From: Clostridiaceae bacterium
GTDB taxonomy: Bacteria > Bacillota > Clostridia > Acetivibrionales > DTU013
NCBI GenBank assembly: GCA_012799845.1
Contig: JAAZKL010000184.1
Span: 1 to 14,257, forward strand
Reading direction: 5' to 3'
Length of the DNA stretch: 14,257 nt
Part shown: piece by piece, positions 6,638 through 12,597 of the stretch
How positions within the stretch are numbered: position 1 is the stretch's first letter
Layout of the letters: each line of letters starts with the position of its first letter
Notes under the pieces: model-generated
Told to the model about the DNA's origin: nothing
What the model saw: only the letters and a program-made list of their open reading frames with translations
Databases searched by the model: none
Position numbers and translations under genes: made by a program

Positions 6638-7021
6638 GTGGAATACAGCGAAATACTAAAGCAGGTCGAAGAACAAAAAAAGGAAAAGAAGCTGTCGGGC
6701 AAGATATTCCGTTATTCAGGCCTGATATTGGCGGTGGATTATTTCTCGCAGAAACTGAACTCGGACCAGATCATGATTGCCGCATTCGACTTTGTAAATG
6801 AACTGCTTACGTTGGACAGTTCTTCCCTGTACTGCATCAGGGACGGCAGCTACCATCTGGTCAGGGAAAAGGGCAGGAGCATCGGGATAAAAACCATAGA
6901 GCGCAGCAAAAAGCTCAATGATATGGCTGTCTTCCACGGGCGCCTGCTTACGGACAGGAGCGCGATGCTCAAATATTTCGACGAATCGATATTTGCAAAC
7001 TGCAGCAAAACTGCAGCATAG
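6638..7021 (+). CDS. N-terminal fragment of the GAF protein (first GAF domain, truncated)
   Basis: As read, the GTG at 6638 gives a 127-residue product ending in KTAA, after the duplicated 11 bases. It contains a helix and most of one GAF-like domain (DFVNELLTLDSSSLYCIRDG) but lacks its last strands. It would be expressed from a good ribosome site, but it is probably not a stable complete domain. The last three residues come from the shifted frame. Confidence 0.5.
   Translation: MEYSEILKQVEEQKKEKKLSGKIFRYSGLILAVDYFSQKLNSDQIMIAAFDFVNELLTLDSSSLYCIRDGSYHLVREKGRSIGIKTIERSKKLNDMAVFHGRLLTDRSAMLKYFDESIFANCSKTAA
6997..7018 (+). repeat. Exact 11-bp tandem duplication causing the frameshift
   Basis: Two perfect copies of AAACTGCAGCA with no extra matching base on either side. 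Eleven is not a multiple of three, so the duplication changes the frame; loss of one copy restores it. Confidence 0.92.
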
Positions 7022-7131
7022 ATATAATCGTACCCATCATAGCCGACGACCATCCTGAGGGATTCCTGCTGATACCCGAGAAAATCTCGGGAACGTTCGA
7101 CGAGGACGACCTGATAATATGCGAAGTCCTC

Positions 7132-8592
7132 ATGAATCTCTGCAACAGCGCAATGAGGAATTACATATCGTATAACGAACTAAAGGCTATCAATGAGAGC
7201 CTGGACGAGAAAATATTCAACCTCTTCGCGATAAACCAATCCTCAAAGGCCCTGCTCAGCCAGCTTGACCTGGATTCGCTGTACAGCCTCTCCATCGATG
7301 TCTTTTCAGAGCTGACGCAAAGCTCTGCGACAGGCTTCGTACTGTTCGATGAGAAAAGCGAAAAATATGTCCTCCGGTCATACAGATTCGTACTGGAAAA
7401 TGTAAAATCGCTGGACATCGTGCTGGAGATGCATGAAAACGCAGTCATCGATCCGAACAGGATAATCATCGACGTATCTAACGATTCCGACACGCAGTAT
7501 TTCTGCAGTCTCTTCAAAGACTGCCTGAACCTTCTGACTCCGCTGAAAGCCAGGTACATAATCCTGCTCAATAAGGTAACACAGATACTCGGTTTCGTCA
7601 CGCTCGGATCCACGATCACGGGCACGCCTTACAGGAGAAATATTTTCGAACTGATCGAGAGCCTGTCATCATCGACTTATATCGCGATTTCCAACGCAAA
7701 GCACTTCAGACAGGTGGAAGAGCAGAAGAAAGTCATACAAAACAAGCTTGACAGGCTGATCTCATTGAACAACCTTGTCAGGAACATCAACAGTTCCATG
7801 GATGTCGAGACATTGATAGATATCACGATGGACACGCTCAGCGTATCGTTCCTCGTTGATAAATGCCTTTTTGCGACATACAGCAGCGATAAGGACCTGT
7901 TCGTGGTCAGGAGCAGTTATGGAATAAATAAAGATATCCCGGCCATTGAACCTTCAGACAGTTGGAAAAGGATATTCAGAGGCAGGACGGCGCTGGCCCT
8001 GGAGGACGAAGACCTTGTGAAGTATTTCGGCAGCAGTGTCAAAGAGGACTTCGGCAACATCACCGGCGCGCTGATAGTGCCAATATACCTGGACAGGGCG
8101 GAGATAGAGCTTCTTGGAGTGATCATAGCATTCAGCATTTTCGACAGCCTGATAAGCGACGAGGAGAACGTGCTTACGCTGGAGACCATAGCCGGGCACA
8201 TCGCTCCGATACTGTACAGTCTCAGTATCATCGAGGAACAGAAAGTAGTGCTCATGCCCAATTATGCCGAGATGTTCAAAAGGGATCTTGATACAGAAAT
8301 AAGTCAGGCAAAGGAATATGGACTAGATCTGTATGTGATCAGAGTCAGCCATCCCGGCAAGTTCAGTTTCAATAATATCGATATGGCGGAAAAGCTGAAA
8401 GCCGGATTCAAAAAGGTCTATCCGCTGGCATACAACACTGTGTACGTTATAGCCAATAAAAAGGAAGATGCGGATAACAAGAACATACTGGAACTGCTGG
8501 GAACCGACGGCATCTCGGTCGACACCGCCGTGCTGGGACAGGACTTCAACACCCTGGAGGATTTCATCGCACTGCAGCAGGCACAACAGTAA
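7132..8592 (+). CDS. C-terminal fragment of the GAF protein (two GAF domains, degenerate GGDEF-like tail)
   Basis: From the first ATG after the frameshift, this frame would give 486 residues. There is no convincing ribosome site before that ATG, and the frame is open and protein-like upstream of it (from 7019 on: IDIIVPIIADDHPEGFLLIP), so the ATG is unlikely to be a natural start. The fragment holds the second and third GAF regions and the GGDEF-like tail. It is listed so that the coding content is not lost; the real gene is the frameshifted entry at 6638-8592. Confidence 0.45.
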   Translation: MNLCNSAMRNYISYNELKAINESLDEKIFNLFAINQSSKALLSQLDLDSLYSLSIDVFSELTQSSATGFVLFDEKSEKYVLRSYRFVLENVKSLDIVLEMHENAVIDPNRIIIDVSNDSDTQYFCSLFKDCLNLLTPLKARYIILLNKVTQILGFVTLGSTITGTPYRRNIFELIESLSSSTYIAISNAKHFRQVEEQKKVIQNKLDRLISLNNLVRNINSSMDVETLIDITMDTLSVSFLVDKCLFATYSSDKDLFVVRSSYGINKDIPAIEPSDSWKRIFRGRTALALEDEDLVKYFGSSVKEDFGNITGALIVPIYLDRAEIELLGVIIAFSIFDSLISDEENVLTLETIAGHIAPILYSLSIIEEQKVVLMPNYAEMFKRDLDTEISQAKEYGLDLYVIRVSHPGKFSFNNIDMAEKLKAGFKKVYPLAYNTVYVIANKKEDADNKNILELLGTDGISVDTAVLGQDFNTLEDFIALQQAQQ

Positions 8593-8610
8593 ATGACTGT
8601 TAAAAGCAGC

Positions 8611-8675
8611 CTGTTACTGCACATGACCGCCTATGGCTAGTTGCGGCGGTCTGTTGCCGCACACGGCTGTCTATG
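8611..8675. repeat. Diverged 40-base-period repeat with stem-loops between convergent genes
   Basis: CTGTTACTGCACATGACCGC (8611-8630) and its following five bases match 8651-8675 at 19 of 25 positions, and all six differences are transitions. GACCGCC (8625-8631) pairs with GGCGGTC (8645-8651) around a 13-base loop, and CTATG/CATAG pairs at 8671-8686. There is no T-tract. The element occupies the 112-base gap between the GAF gene (plus) and the J-domain gene (minus), so it may end transcription from both sides, but it is not a canonical terminator. Confidence 0.5.
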
Positions 8676-8704
8676 ACGGTCCATAGCTGACAAAGTCAGT
8701 CCGT

Positions 8705-9184
8705 TCAGTCGACCAGCTTTCGATAGTTCTCCATCAGCATGATGAAATCGCGGCTGTCCCCGCCCGTGTCGGGGTGGTACTTCTTTGCGAGCTCCCTGAA
8801 CCGTTTCCTGATATCTTCTGAAGTGGCATCCGGCGGAAGCCCCATCCAGTCCAGGATCTCCGGATCATAGAGATGGGATCCGGTGATGCCGTTCTCTGTG
8901 TAGTACCTGTAATATACGTTGAAGAAAAACTCATCCACTACATTTTTATGTTCTTCCCTGTCCATCGCCGCCAGGTCAGCAAGGCCATATTTCGCCCGCT
9001 GATCACCTTTATCTCCCAGATGGAAAAAATCGTCCCATACAAGTTTGATGCGGCTGCCTTTCAATACGGCGTCCGGACTGTAATTTGCCGCACGGAAGGA
9101 CCCTTCGAAGCGTATCCTGATCTCAAGCTTCTTGAGCCTCCTCAGTTTTCTCTTGATTTCGTCAAGCCGTTCCCTGTCAGGCAT
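8705..9184 (-). CDS. Protein with a C-terminal J domain (DnaJ-like co-chaperone)
   Basis: A 159-residue protein whose last 55 residues (about 105-159) are a J domain: helix I YDPEILDWMGLP, helix II SEDIRKRFRELAKKYHPD with the HPD triad at 137-139, and helix III DFIMLMENYRKLV. J domains stimulate the ATPase of Hsp70/DnaK. There is no G/F linker, zinc finger or substrate-binding domain of DnaJ. The N-terminal 100 residues are charged (KRKLRRLKKLEIRIRFEG) and not recognised, and probably choose the client. The start at 9184 has GGGAGGA upstream. It lies 30 bases after the GH18 gene stop, on the same strand, so they are probably co-transcribed. The functional link between the two is not obvious. 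Confidence 0.85.
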   Translation of the reverse strand: MPDRERLDEIKRKLRRLKKLEIRIRFEGSFRAANYSPDAVLKGSRIKLVWDDFFHLGDKGDQRAKYGLADLAAMDREEHKNVVDEFFFNVYYRYYTENGITGSHLYDPEILDWMGLPPDATSEDIRKRFRELAKKYHPDTGGDSRDFIMLMENYRKLVD

Positions 9185-9214
9185 TGACCTATCCTCCCTA
9201 CGGATTCCTGCTTC

Positions 9215-10243
9215 TTACACAAACTTTGAATATATCGCTTTCAGCAGTTCATCGCCATTGTCCTGCGACAGTTCCCAGAACATGATGCCGCCAAGTCCGT
9301 TGGATCTGACATAGGAAACCTTGTGCCCCAGCGATTCGGGATCATCATAGGTTATGAAATGCTTCCCGTTCCAAAGATACGGCGCCTTCGCCCGGTCATC
9401 CCAGTATCTTTTGAACCCGTCCCTGCCGATAAAGCGCTCCGCAAGGTCCCTGTAACCATAAAACCCGCACTCGGAAGCGACGGGGACGTACAGCCCGTTC
9501 GACGACCTGTCCGTGACATCCCATCCTCTTCCGTAGAATGCACATCCAAGTACCAGCTTGCCTGCAGGTATCCCGTTGTCGAGGCATATCTTAACCGCAG
9601 CATCTGCAGATGGCGCGTCCTCTTTACCCTTCGGGCTGAAAAGGCAGGTGTGGTGGCCGGTCTCGGCCGAAGATCCGTGCGCGAAATCATATGTCATCAG
9701 ATTTACGTAATCAAGTATTCCGGATATGTGTTTCAGATCATAGAAGCGCAGCGTATATGCAGTAGATCCGATGGCAGCCGTAAGCATGTACCTCTTCCCG
9801 TCCCCGGCGCCGCACCGGTCCAGTTCCCGCCTCAGAGCTTCCAGCAGAAGATTGAAATTCCCCCTGTCCTCTGGCCTGGATTTGATCCCTCCATCGGAAG
9901 AGGTCGGATATTCCCAGTCGATATCGATACCGTCGAAACCGTTGCTCCTCATGAATTCTACAGCAGACCGGGCGAACAGGGATCTTGACTCATCCGTCAG
10001 CGCCGCGTCGGAAAACCCGTCGGCTCCCCAGCCTCCTACCGAGATGAGCACCTTCAGATGGGGAAAACGTTTTTTAACGAGTTTTATCTCGTCCAGTTTG
10101 TCCAGTTCCGCTGCCGATATCGCCCCGTCCCTGACCAGCGCGAAGCTGTAATTGATGTGCGTGAGGTATTCGCCCTTTATATCGTCCGGTTTCCAACCCG
10201 TTTTGCAATAGAGATAGGCAGCGATCATATAATTCTTATCCAT
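9215..10243 (-). CDS. Glycoside hydrolase family 18 protein, chitinase-like, no signal peptide
   Basis: A 342-residue single-domain GH18 TIM barrel. The catalytic DxxDxDxE motif is DGIDIDWE at 104-111, with E111 as the proton donor. Other family marks are SVGGW (68-72), the MTYDF substrate strand (183-187) and a final MFWELSQDNGD near 321-331. These are the features of catalytically competent chitinases or N-acetylglucosaminidases that use substrate-assisted hydrolysis. The N-terminus (MDKNYMIAAYLYCKTGW) enters the first barrel strand directly; there is no signal peptide, LysM or binding module, so the enzyme should be cytoplasmic or released by lysis, or perhaps carried on spores. The start at 10243 has GGGGGAG 6 bases upstream. 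It is first in a two-gene unit with the J-domain gene and divergent from the MerR-GGDEF gene. Confidence 0.92.
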   Translation of the reverse strand: MDKNYMIAAYLYCKTGWKPDDIKGEYLTHINYSFALVRDGAISAAELDKLDEIKLVKKRFPHLKVLISVGGWGADGFSDAALTDESRSLFARSAVEFMRSNGFDGIDIDWEYPTSSDGGIKSRPEDRGNFNLLLEALRRELDRCGAGDGKRYMLTAAIGSTAYTLRFYDLKHISGILDYVNLMTYDFAHGSSAETGHHTCLFSPKGKEDAPSADAAVKICLDNGIPAGKLVLGCAFYGRGWDVTDRSSNGLYVPVASECGFYGYRDLAERFIGRDGFKRYWDDRAKAPYLWNGKHFITYDDPESLGHKVSYVRSNGLGGIMFWELSQDNGDELLKAIYSKFV

Positions 10244-10277
10244 CCCGTCTCCCCCTCGCCAAACCCGCTTTATTCAA

Positions 10278-10306
10278 TTTATATCATACACGGTCCATTA
10301 AAACAA
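10278..10306 (-). promoter_or_regulatory. Candidate promoter of the GH18 / J-domain operon
   Basis: On the minus strand there is a -35 TTGTTT (10306-10301), a 17-base spacer and a -10 TATAAA (10283-10278). The -10 lies 34 bases upstream of the GH18 ATG. Its -35 edge is 47 bases from the MerR-type promoter on the other strand, so the two divergent units share one short control region. Confidence 0.5.
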
Positions 10307-10353
10307 GATGACCCTTCCTTCTCTGCCATTCAAAATAACTTGTATGATCACTA

Positions 10354-10384
10354 TTGACCTTCCCATTGTGGTAAGGTTTATAGT
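10354..10384 (+). promoter_or_regulatory. MerR-type promoter and operator (19-bp spacer)
   Basis: A -35 TTGACC (10354-10359) and a -10 TATAGT (10379-10384) are separated by 19 bases, the abnormally long spacer that MerR-family activators correct by twisting DNA. The spacer region carries the dyad ACCTTnCCAnnnTGGnAAGGT (10357-10377), closely resembling known MerR-family operators such as those of CueR and BmrR. The only gene downstream on this strand is the MerR-GGDEF gene, whose start is about 53 bases further on, so positive autoregulation is the simplest reading. Confidence 0.85.
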
Positions 10385-10420
10385 AGTAATTGAGGAAAAC
10401 ACCGGCCGTGTATTTCCAGG

Positions 10421-10427
10421 AAGGAGG
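10421..10427 (+). promoter_or_regulatory. Ribosome binding site that sets a TTG start
   Basis: AAGGAGG lies 9 bases before the TTG at 10437. No ATG is available at this distance, and the next residues (KIGEFAKL) are the canonical start of a MerR domain. Confidence 0.75.
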
Positions 10428-10436
10428 TCATTTTGC

Positions 10437-11351
10437 TTGAAAATAGGCGAATTCGCAAAATTGAACAATGTGACTACCAAAATGCTGCGTCATTATGATG
10501 AAATCGGCCTGCTGAAACCGGCCTGCATAGACGAGTCGACAGGCTACCGTTCGTATGACGCGGGACAATCCAATCGCCTCAACTGGATCATAATACTCAA
10601 GGAGCTCGGTTTTTCTCTGTCTCAGATCAAAGATATGCTGAGCGGACCCATCGATGCCATGAATATAATACGTGAAATGAAGCAGAAGCGTATCGAGATA
10701 TCCTCAGTACTCAATGAGATGATGCAGAAAAAAATCGACATCGATCATCTTATTAAAATTCTGGAAAGAGAGGGATTTCATATGGATAAAAAAATAGATT
10801 TGCTGGATATCTCACAGGACAGTGTACATGACATCAAAAAGAACATGCCCAACATGGAGGTGTTCCTCGAAGAGGCATACGGCATAGCGGACGCATGCAG
10901 CGACAGCGGCAGCATTACGGTGTTCCGGTTCGACATCAGCCATTTCAAGCAGGTCAACGACGACTACGGCTTTGATGTGGGCGACAGGGTCATTGTTGCC
11001 TGCTACAACATCATAAGGGAAAACGCCGATAAGCACTTTGAGAAGTACGCGATAGGCCGTGCACACGGCGACGAGTTCATCGTGTTCGCCCCGGTCGGCA
11101 GGGATATGGCTGAAAAAGCAGCCAATTCCATTATAAAGGGCATGGAACGGTTCGATTTTTCACAGCTTGGCAGCGGCAGGCAGGTAAAATGCTGCATCGG
11201 CGGTCTTACAGGGCCGAATGATCTTTCGCAGATACGCTATATGATCGATCAGTCCATCGAAACCATATTCGAAGCAAAAAGAAAAGGACCGAATTCCGTT
11301 GAGATCCAGGTATACGGGATCACTTCTCCAGGACCCTGTCCGAGATCCTGA
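10437..11351 (+). CDS. MerR-family transcriptional regulator fused to a GGDEF domain
   Basis: A 304-residue two-domain protein. Residues 1-70 are a MerR winged helix: KIGEFAKLNNVTTKMLRHYD with the wing YRSYD, followed by the ELGFSLSQIKDML helix. Residues 75-112 form the dimerisation helix. Where other MerR proteins carry a small-ligand or metal domain, residues 155-292 are a GGDEF domain: FRFDISHFKQVNDDYGFDVGD (166 and 174 being the metal aspartate and the base-contacting asparagine, 183 the second base contact) and the signature HGDEF at 210-214. The first Gly is His; the Asp and Glu are kept. No RxxD inhibitory site is seen at its usual place. It may be a diguanylate cyclase, or a nucleotide-sensing domain controlling DNA binding. 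The start is TTG. A MerR operator sits upstream, and the 3' end overlaps the PAP2 gene. Confidence 0.9.
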   Translation: MKIGEFAKLNNVTTKMLRHYDEIGLLKPACIDESTGYRSYDAGQSNRLNWIIILKELGFSLSQIKDMLSGPIDAMNIIREMKQKRIEISSVLNEMMQKKIDIDHLIKILEREGFHMDKKIDLLDISQDSVHDIKKNMPNMEVFLEEAYGIADACSDSGSITVFRFDISHFKQVNDDYGFDVGDRVIVACYNIIRENADKHFEKYAIGRAHGDEFIVFAPVGRDMAEKAANSIIKGMERFDFSQLGSGRQVKCCIGGLTGPNDLSQIRYMIDQSIETIFEAKRKGPNSVEIQVYGITSPGPCPRS

Positions 11352-11925
11352 CCGCGATGATGAGCCATCCTGCGCCGATGATGAATCCGGCAAGGACATC
11401 GCTGGCGTAGTGCACGCCGAGATAGATCCTGCTCAGACCGATCAGCAGCACCAGGACGCCAATGGCTCCGGCAAGCAAGTATCTGCCCCGGTGTTTACCA
11501 TACCTGATGAGCAGGTAAGCGGCAAAGCCGAAAAAAATCAGGGAACTCATCGAGTGTCCGCTGGGAAAGCTGAATCCTGTTTCCTCAACAAGTTTGAGCA
11601 CTTCCGGCCTTGGCCTGCGGAAAACCAGCTTGAGCATCTGGTTGAAAAGGGCGCCAAGCGCGATGTTGGCTGTTATCAGCAGGCCGGGCCGGCAATACTC
11701 TTTTTTTCTGAGGATAAAAACAAGGGCGGGGACCATTACGGCAAGGAAAGAGATGGACCATTCCGAACCCAAAAACGTGATGAATTTCATTAACCGGGTC
11801 ATGCCGTCCGATATAAAGCCGGAAACAAACTTATAGACAGCGTCATCAAAAGAACTGATGCCGCTCCACAGGTCTGATCCCGGCACTGTTTCCATCAAGC
11901 ACAAGCTCACCATCAATGTTTTCAT
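11320..11925 (-). CDS. PAP2-family membrane phosphatase
   Basis: A 201-residue integral membrane phosphatase with the three PAP2 motifs: KLVFRRPRP (K99...R106-P107), PSGHS (121-125, H124) and SRIYLGVHYASD (S165-R166...H172...D176). Such enzymes use a phospho-histidine intermediate to dephosphorylate lipid phosphates such as undecaprenyl pyrophosphate or phosphatidic acid; the substrate cannot be chosen from sequence. Hydrophobic segments lie near 57-73, 80-95, 127-142, 148-165 and 175-193. The N-terminus from 11925 has only a weak ribosome site, and a later Met (for example residue 11) is possible. The last 32 bases overlap the end of the convergent MerR-GGDEF gene. It follows the YbjQ-type gene after 56 bases. 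Confidence 0.88.
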   Translation of the reverse strand: MKTLMVSLCLMETVPGSDLWSGISSFDDAVYKFVSGFISDGMTRLMKFITFLGSEWSISFLAVMVPALVFILRKKEYCRPGLLITANIALGALFNQMLKLVFRRPRPEVLKLVEETGFSFPSGHSMSSLIFFGFAAYLLIRYGKHRGRYLLAGAIGVLVLLIGLSRIYLGVHYASDVLAGFIIGAGWLIIAVRISDRVLEK

Positions 11926-11981
11926 CTCTATCTGCGTTCTGTCTCTGTCCCTTCAATCAACAGTTATTATATCGTCCTGTT

Positions 11982-12302
11982 TCACTCAAGTACTACTGCA
12001 GTGCCGCATGCCGTTACCATCAGCATGTTGCCTCCCTGTCCCAGCACCTCGTAGTCCACGTCGATACCGACCACCGCATTGGCTCCGAGTCTCTCGGCTC
12101 TGCGGATCATTTCCATTATAGCCTGATCCCTGGCATCGATCAATTCTCCCTCATAGGAACCCGACCTGCCACCGAAAAAGTTAGTCAGCCCTGCAGCCAG
12201 ATCCTTGATAAAATCTACACCTGAAACGACTTCCCCAAACACGATCCCTTTGTACTCCCTGATTTTTCTCCCTTCCACGGAAGGCGTCGTCGTAACCAGC
12301 AT
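11982..12302 (-). CDS. YbjQ/UPF0145-family protein
   Basis: A 106-residue cytoplasmic protein matching the YbjQ (UPF0145, once called putative heavy-metal-binding) family over its full length. Typical segments are the N-terminal MLVTTTPSVEGRKIREYKGIVFGEVV, GGRSGSYEGELIDARDQA in the middle and ERLGANAVVGIDVDYE near the end. The family forms small oligomers and has no firmly established function. The start has GGAGGA about 9 bases upstream. A TATAAT on the minus strand (12330-12325) could be its -10 element, without a good -35. It may be co-transcribed with the PAP2 gene. Confidence 0.88.
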   Translation of the reverse strand: MLVTTTPSVEGRKIREYKGIVFGEVVSGVDFIKDLAAGLTNFFGGRSGSYEGELIDARDQAIMEMIRRAERLGANAVVGIDVDYEVLGQGGNMLMVTACGTAVVLE

Positions 12303-12324
12303 AACATATTCCTCCGATCCTAAT

Positions 12325-12330
12325 ATTATA
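12325..12330 (-). promoter_or_regulatory. Candidate -10 element for the YbjQ-family gene
   Basis: TATAAT on the minus strand, 22 bases upstream of the ATG; no matching -35 is visible. The rest of the divergent gap (12303-12597) holds TAACAGGT twice at 18-base spacing (12441, 12459), a CTGAGA/TCTCAG inverted repeat (12449-12473) and the plus-strand promoter candidate listed next. Confidence 0.35.
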
Positions 12331-12520
12331 CTTGAAGCAACCCATCTGTATAAGTATACGTGAAAATGCGCAAAACTTCTTCAGAAAATTCGCTCTCTCT
12401 GCCGGCTTTACATATGGACCGGACAACTACATGTTATAAGTAACAGGTCTGAGACTAATAACAGGTTTCTCAGCCGAAGCCGTCCGATAAGTCGGCATTA
12501 ACATAAATTTATAAACCGTA

Positions 12521-12548
12521 ACCCTTCTCATATTTGATTCATAAATTG
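12521..12548 (+). promoter_or_regulatory. Candidate mother-cell (sigma-K/E-like) promoter of the Met-rich gene
   Basis: AC at 12521-12522 followed, 17 bases later, by CATAAATTG (12540-12548) resembles the sigma-K pattern AC-N16/17-CATAnnnTA with one mismatch. Transcription would start near 12555, placing the in-frame ATG at 12553 outside the message and supporting the start at 12598. The motif is short and AT-rich, so chance is possible. Confidence 0.35.
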
Positions 12549-12584
12549 TAACATGGAAAGAAATTATGATTTCAATATGAGAAC

Positions 12585-12590
12585 AGGAGG
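12585..12590 (+). promoter_or_regulatory. Ribosome binding site for the Met-rich gene
   Basis: AGGAGG lies 7 bases before the ATG at 12598, the best-placed site in this region. The ATG at 12553 has none. Confidence 0.7.
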
Positions 12591-12597
12591 ATGGTCG

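Larger units (their letters stand above)
6638..8592 (+). pseudogene. Triple-GAF sensor protein, frameshifted by an 11-bp tandem duplication
   Basis: Two reading frames (6638-7021 and, open from before 7021, to 8592) are halves of one gene. The junction holds AAACTGCAGCA twice in exact tandem (6997-7007, 7008-7018); the extra 11 bases shift the frame and give a TAG at 7019-7021. With one copy the frame reads FANCSIDIIVPIIADD and continues without a stop for 647 residues. The restored protein would have three GAF-type sensor regions (about 20-170, 205-345, 385-530) joined by helical linkers (for example RQVEEQKKVIQNKLDRL near 353). Its tail (about 540-647) starts like a GGDEF domain (FKRDLDTEISQAKEYGLDLYVIRV) but has lost the GGDEF signature. 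It is encoded 23 bases after the DUF342 gene, so it is probably its functional partner. A sequencing error, a fresh mutation or a reversible switch could each explain the duplication. Confidence 0.8.

Noticed and set aside
10308..10436. In-frame extension of the MerR-GGDEF protein to an upstream ATG
   Set aside because: It would run through the MerR promoter and operator; the TTG at 10437 has AAGGAGG at the right distance and begins the canonical MerR domain.
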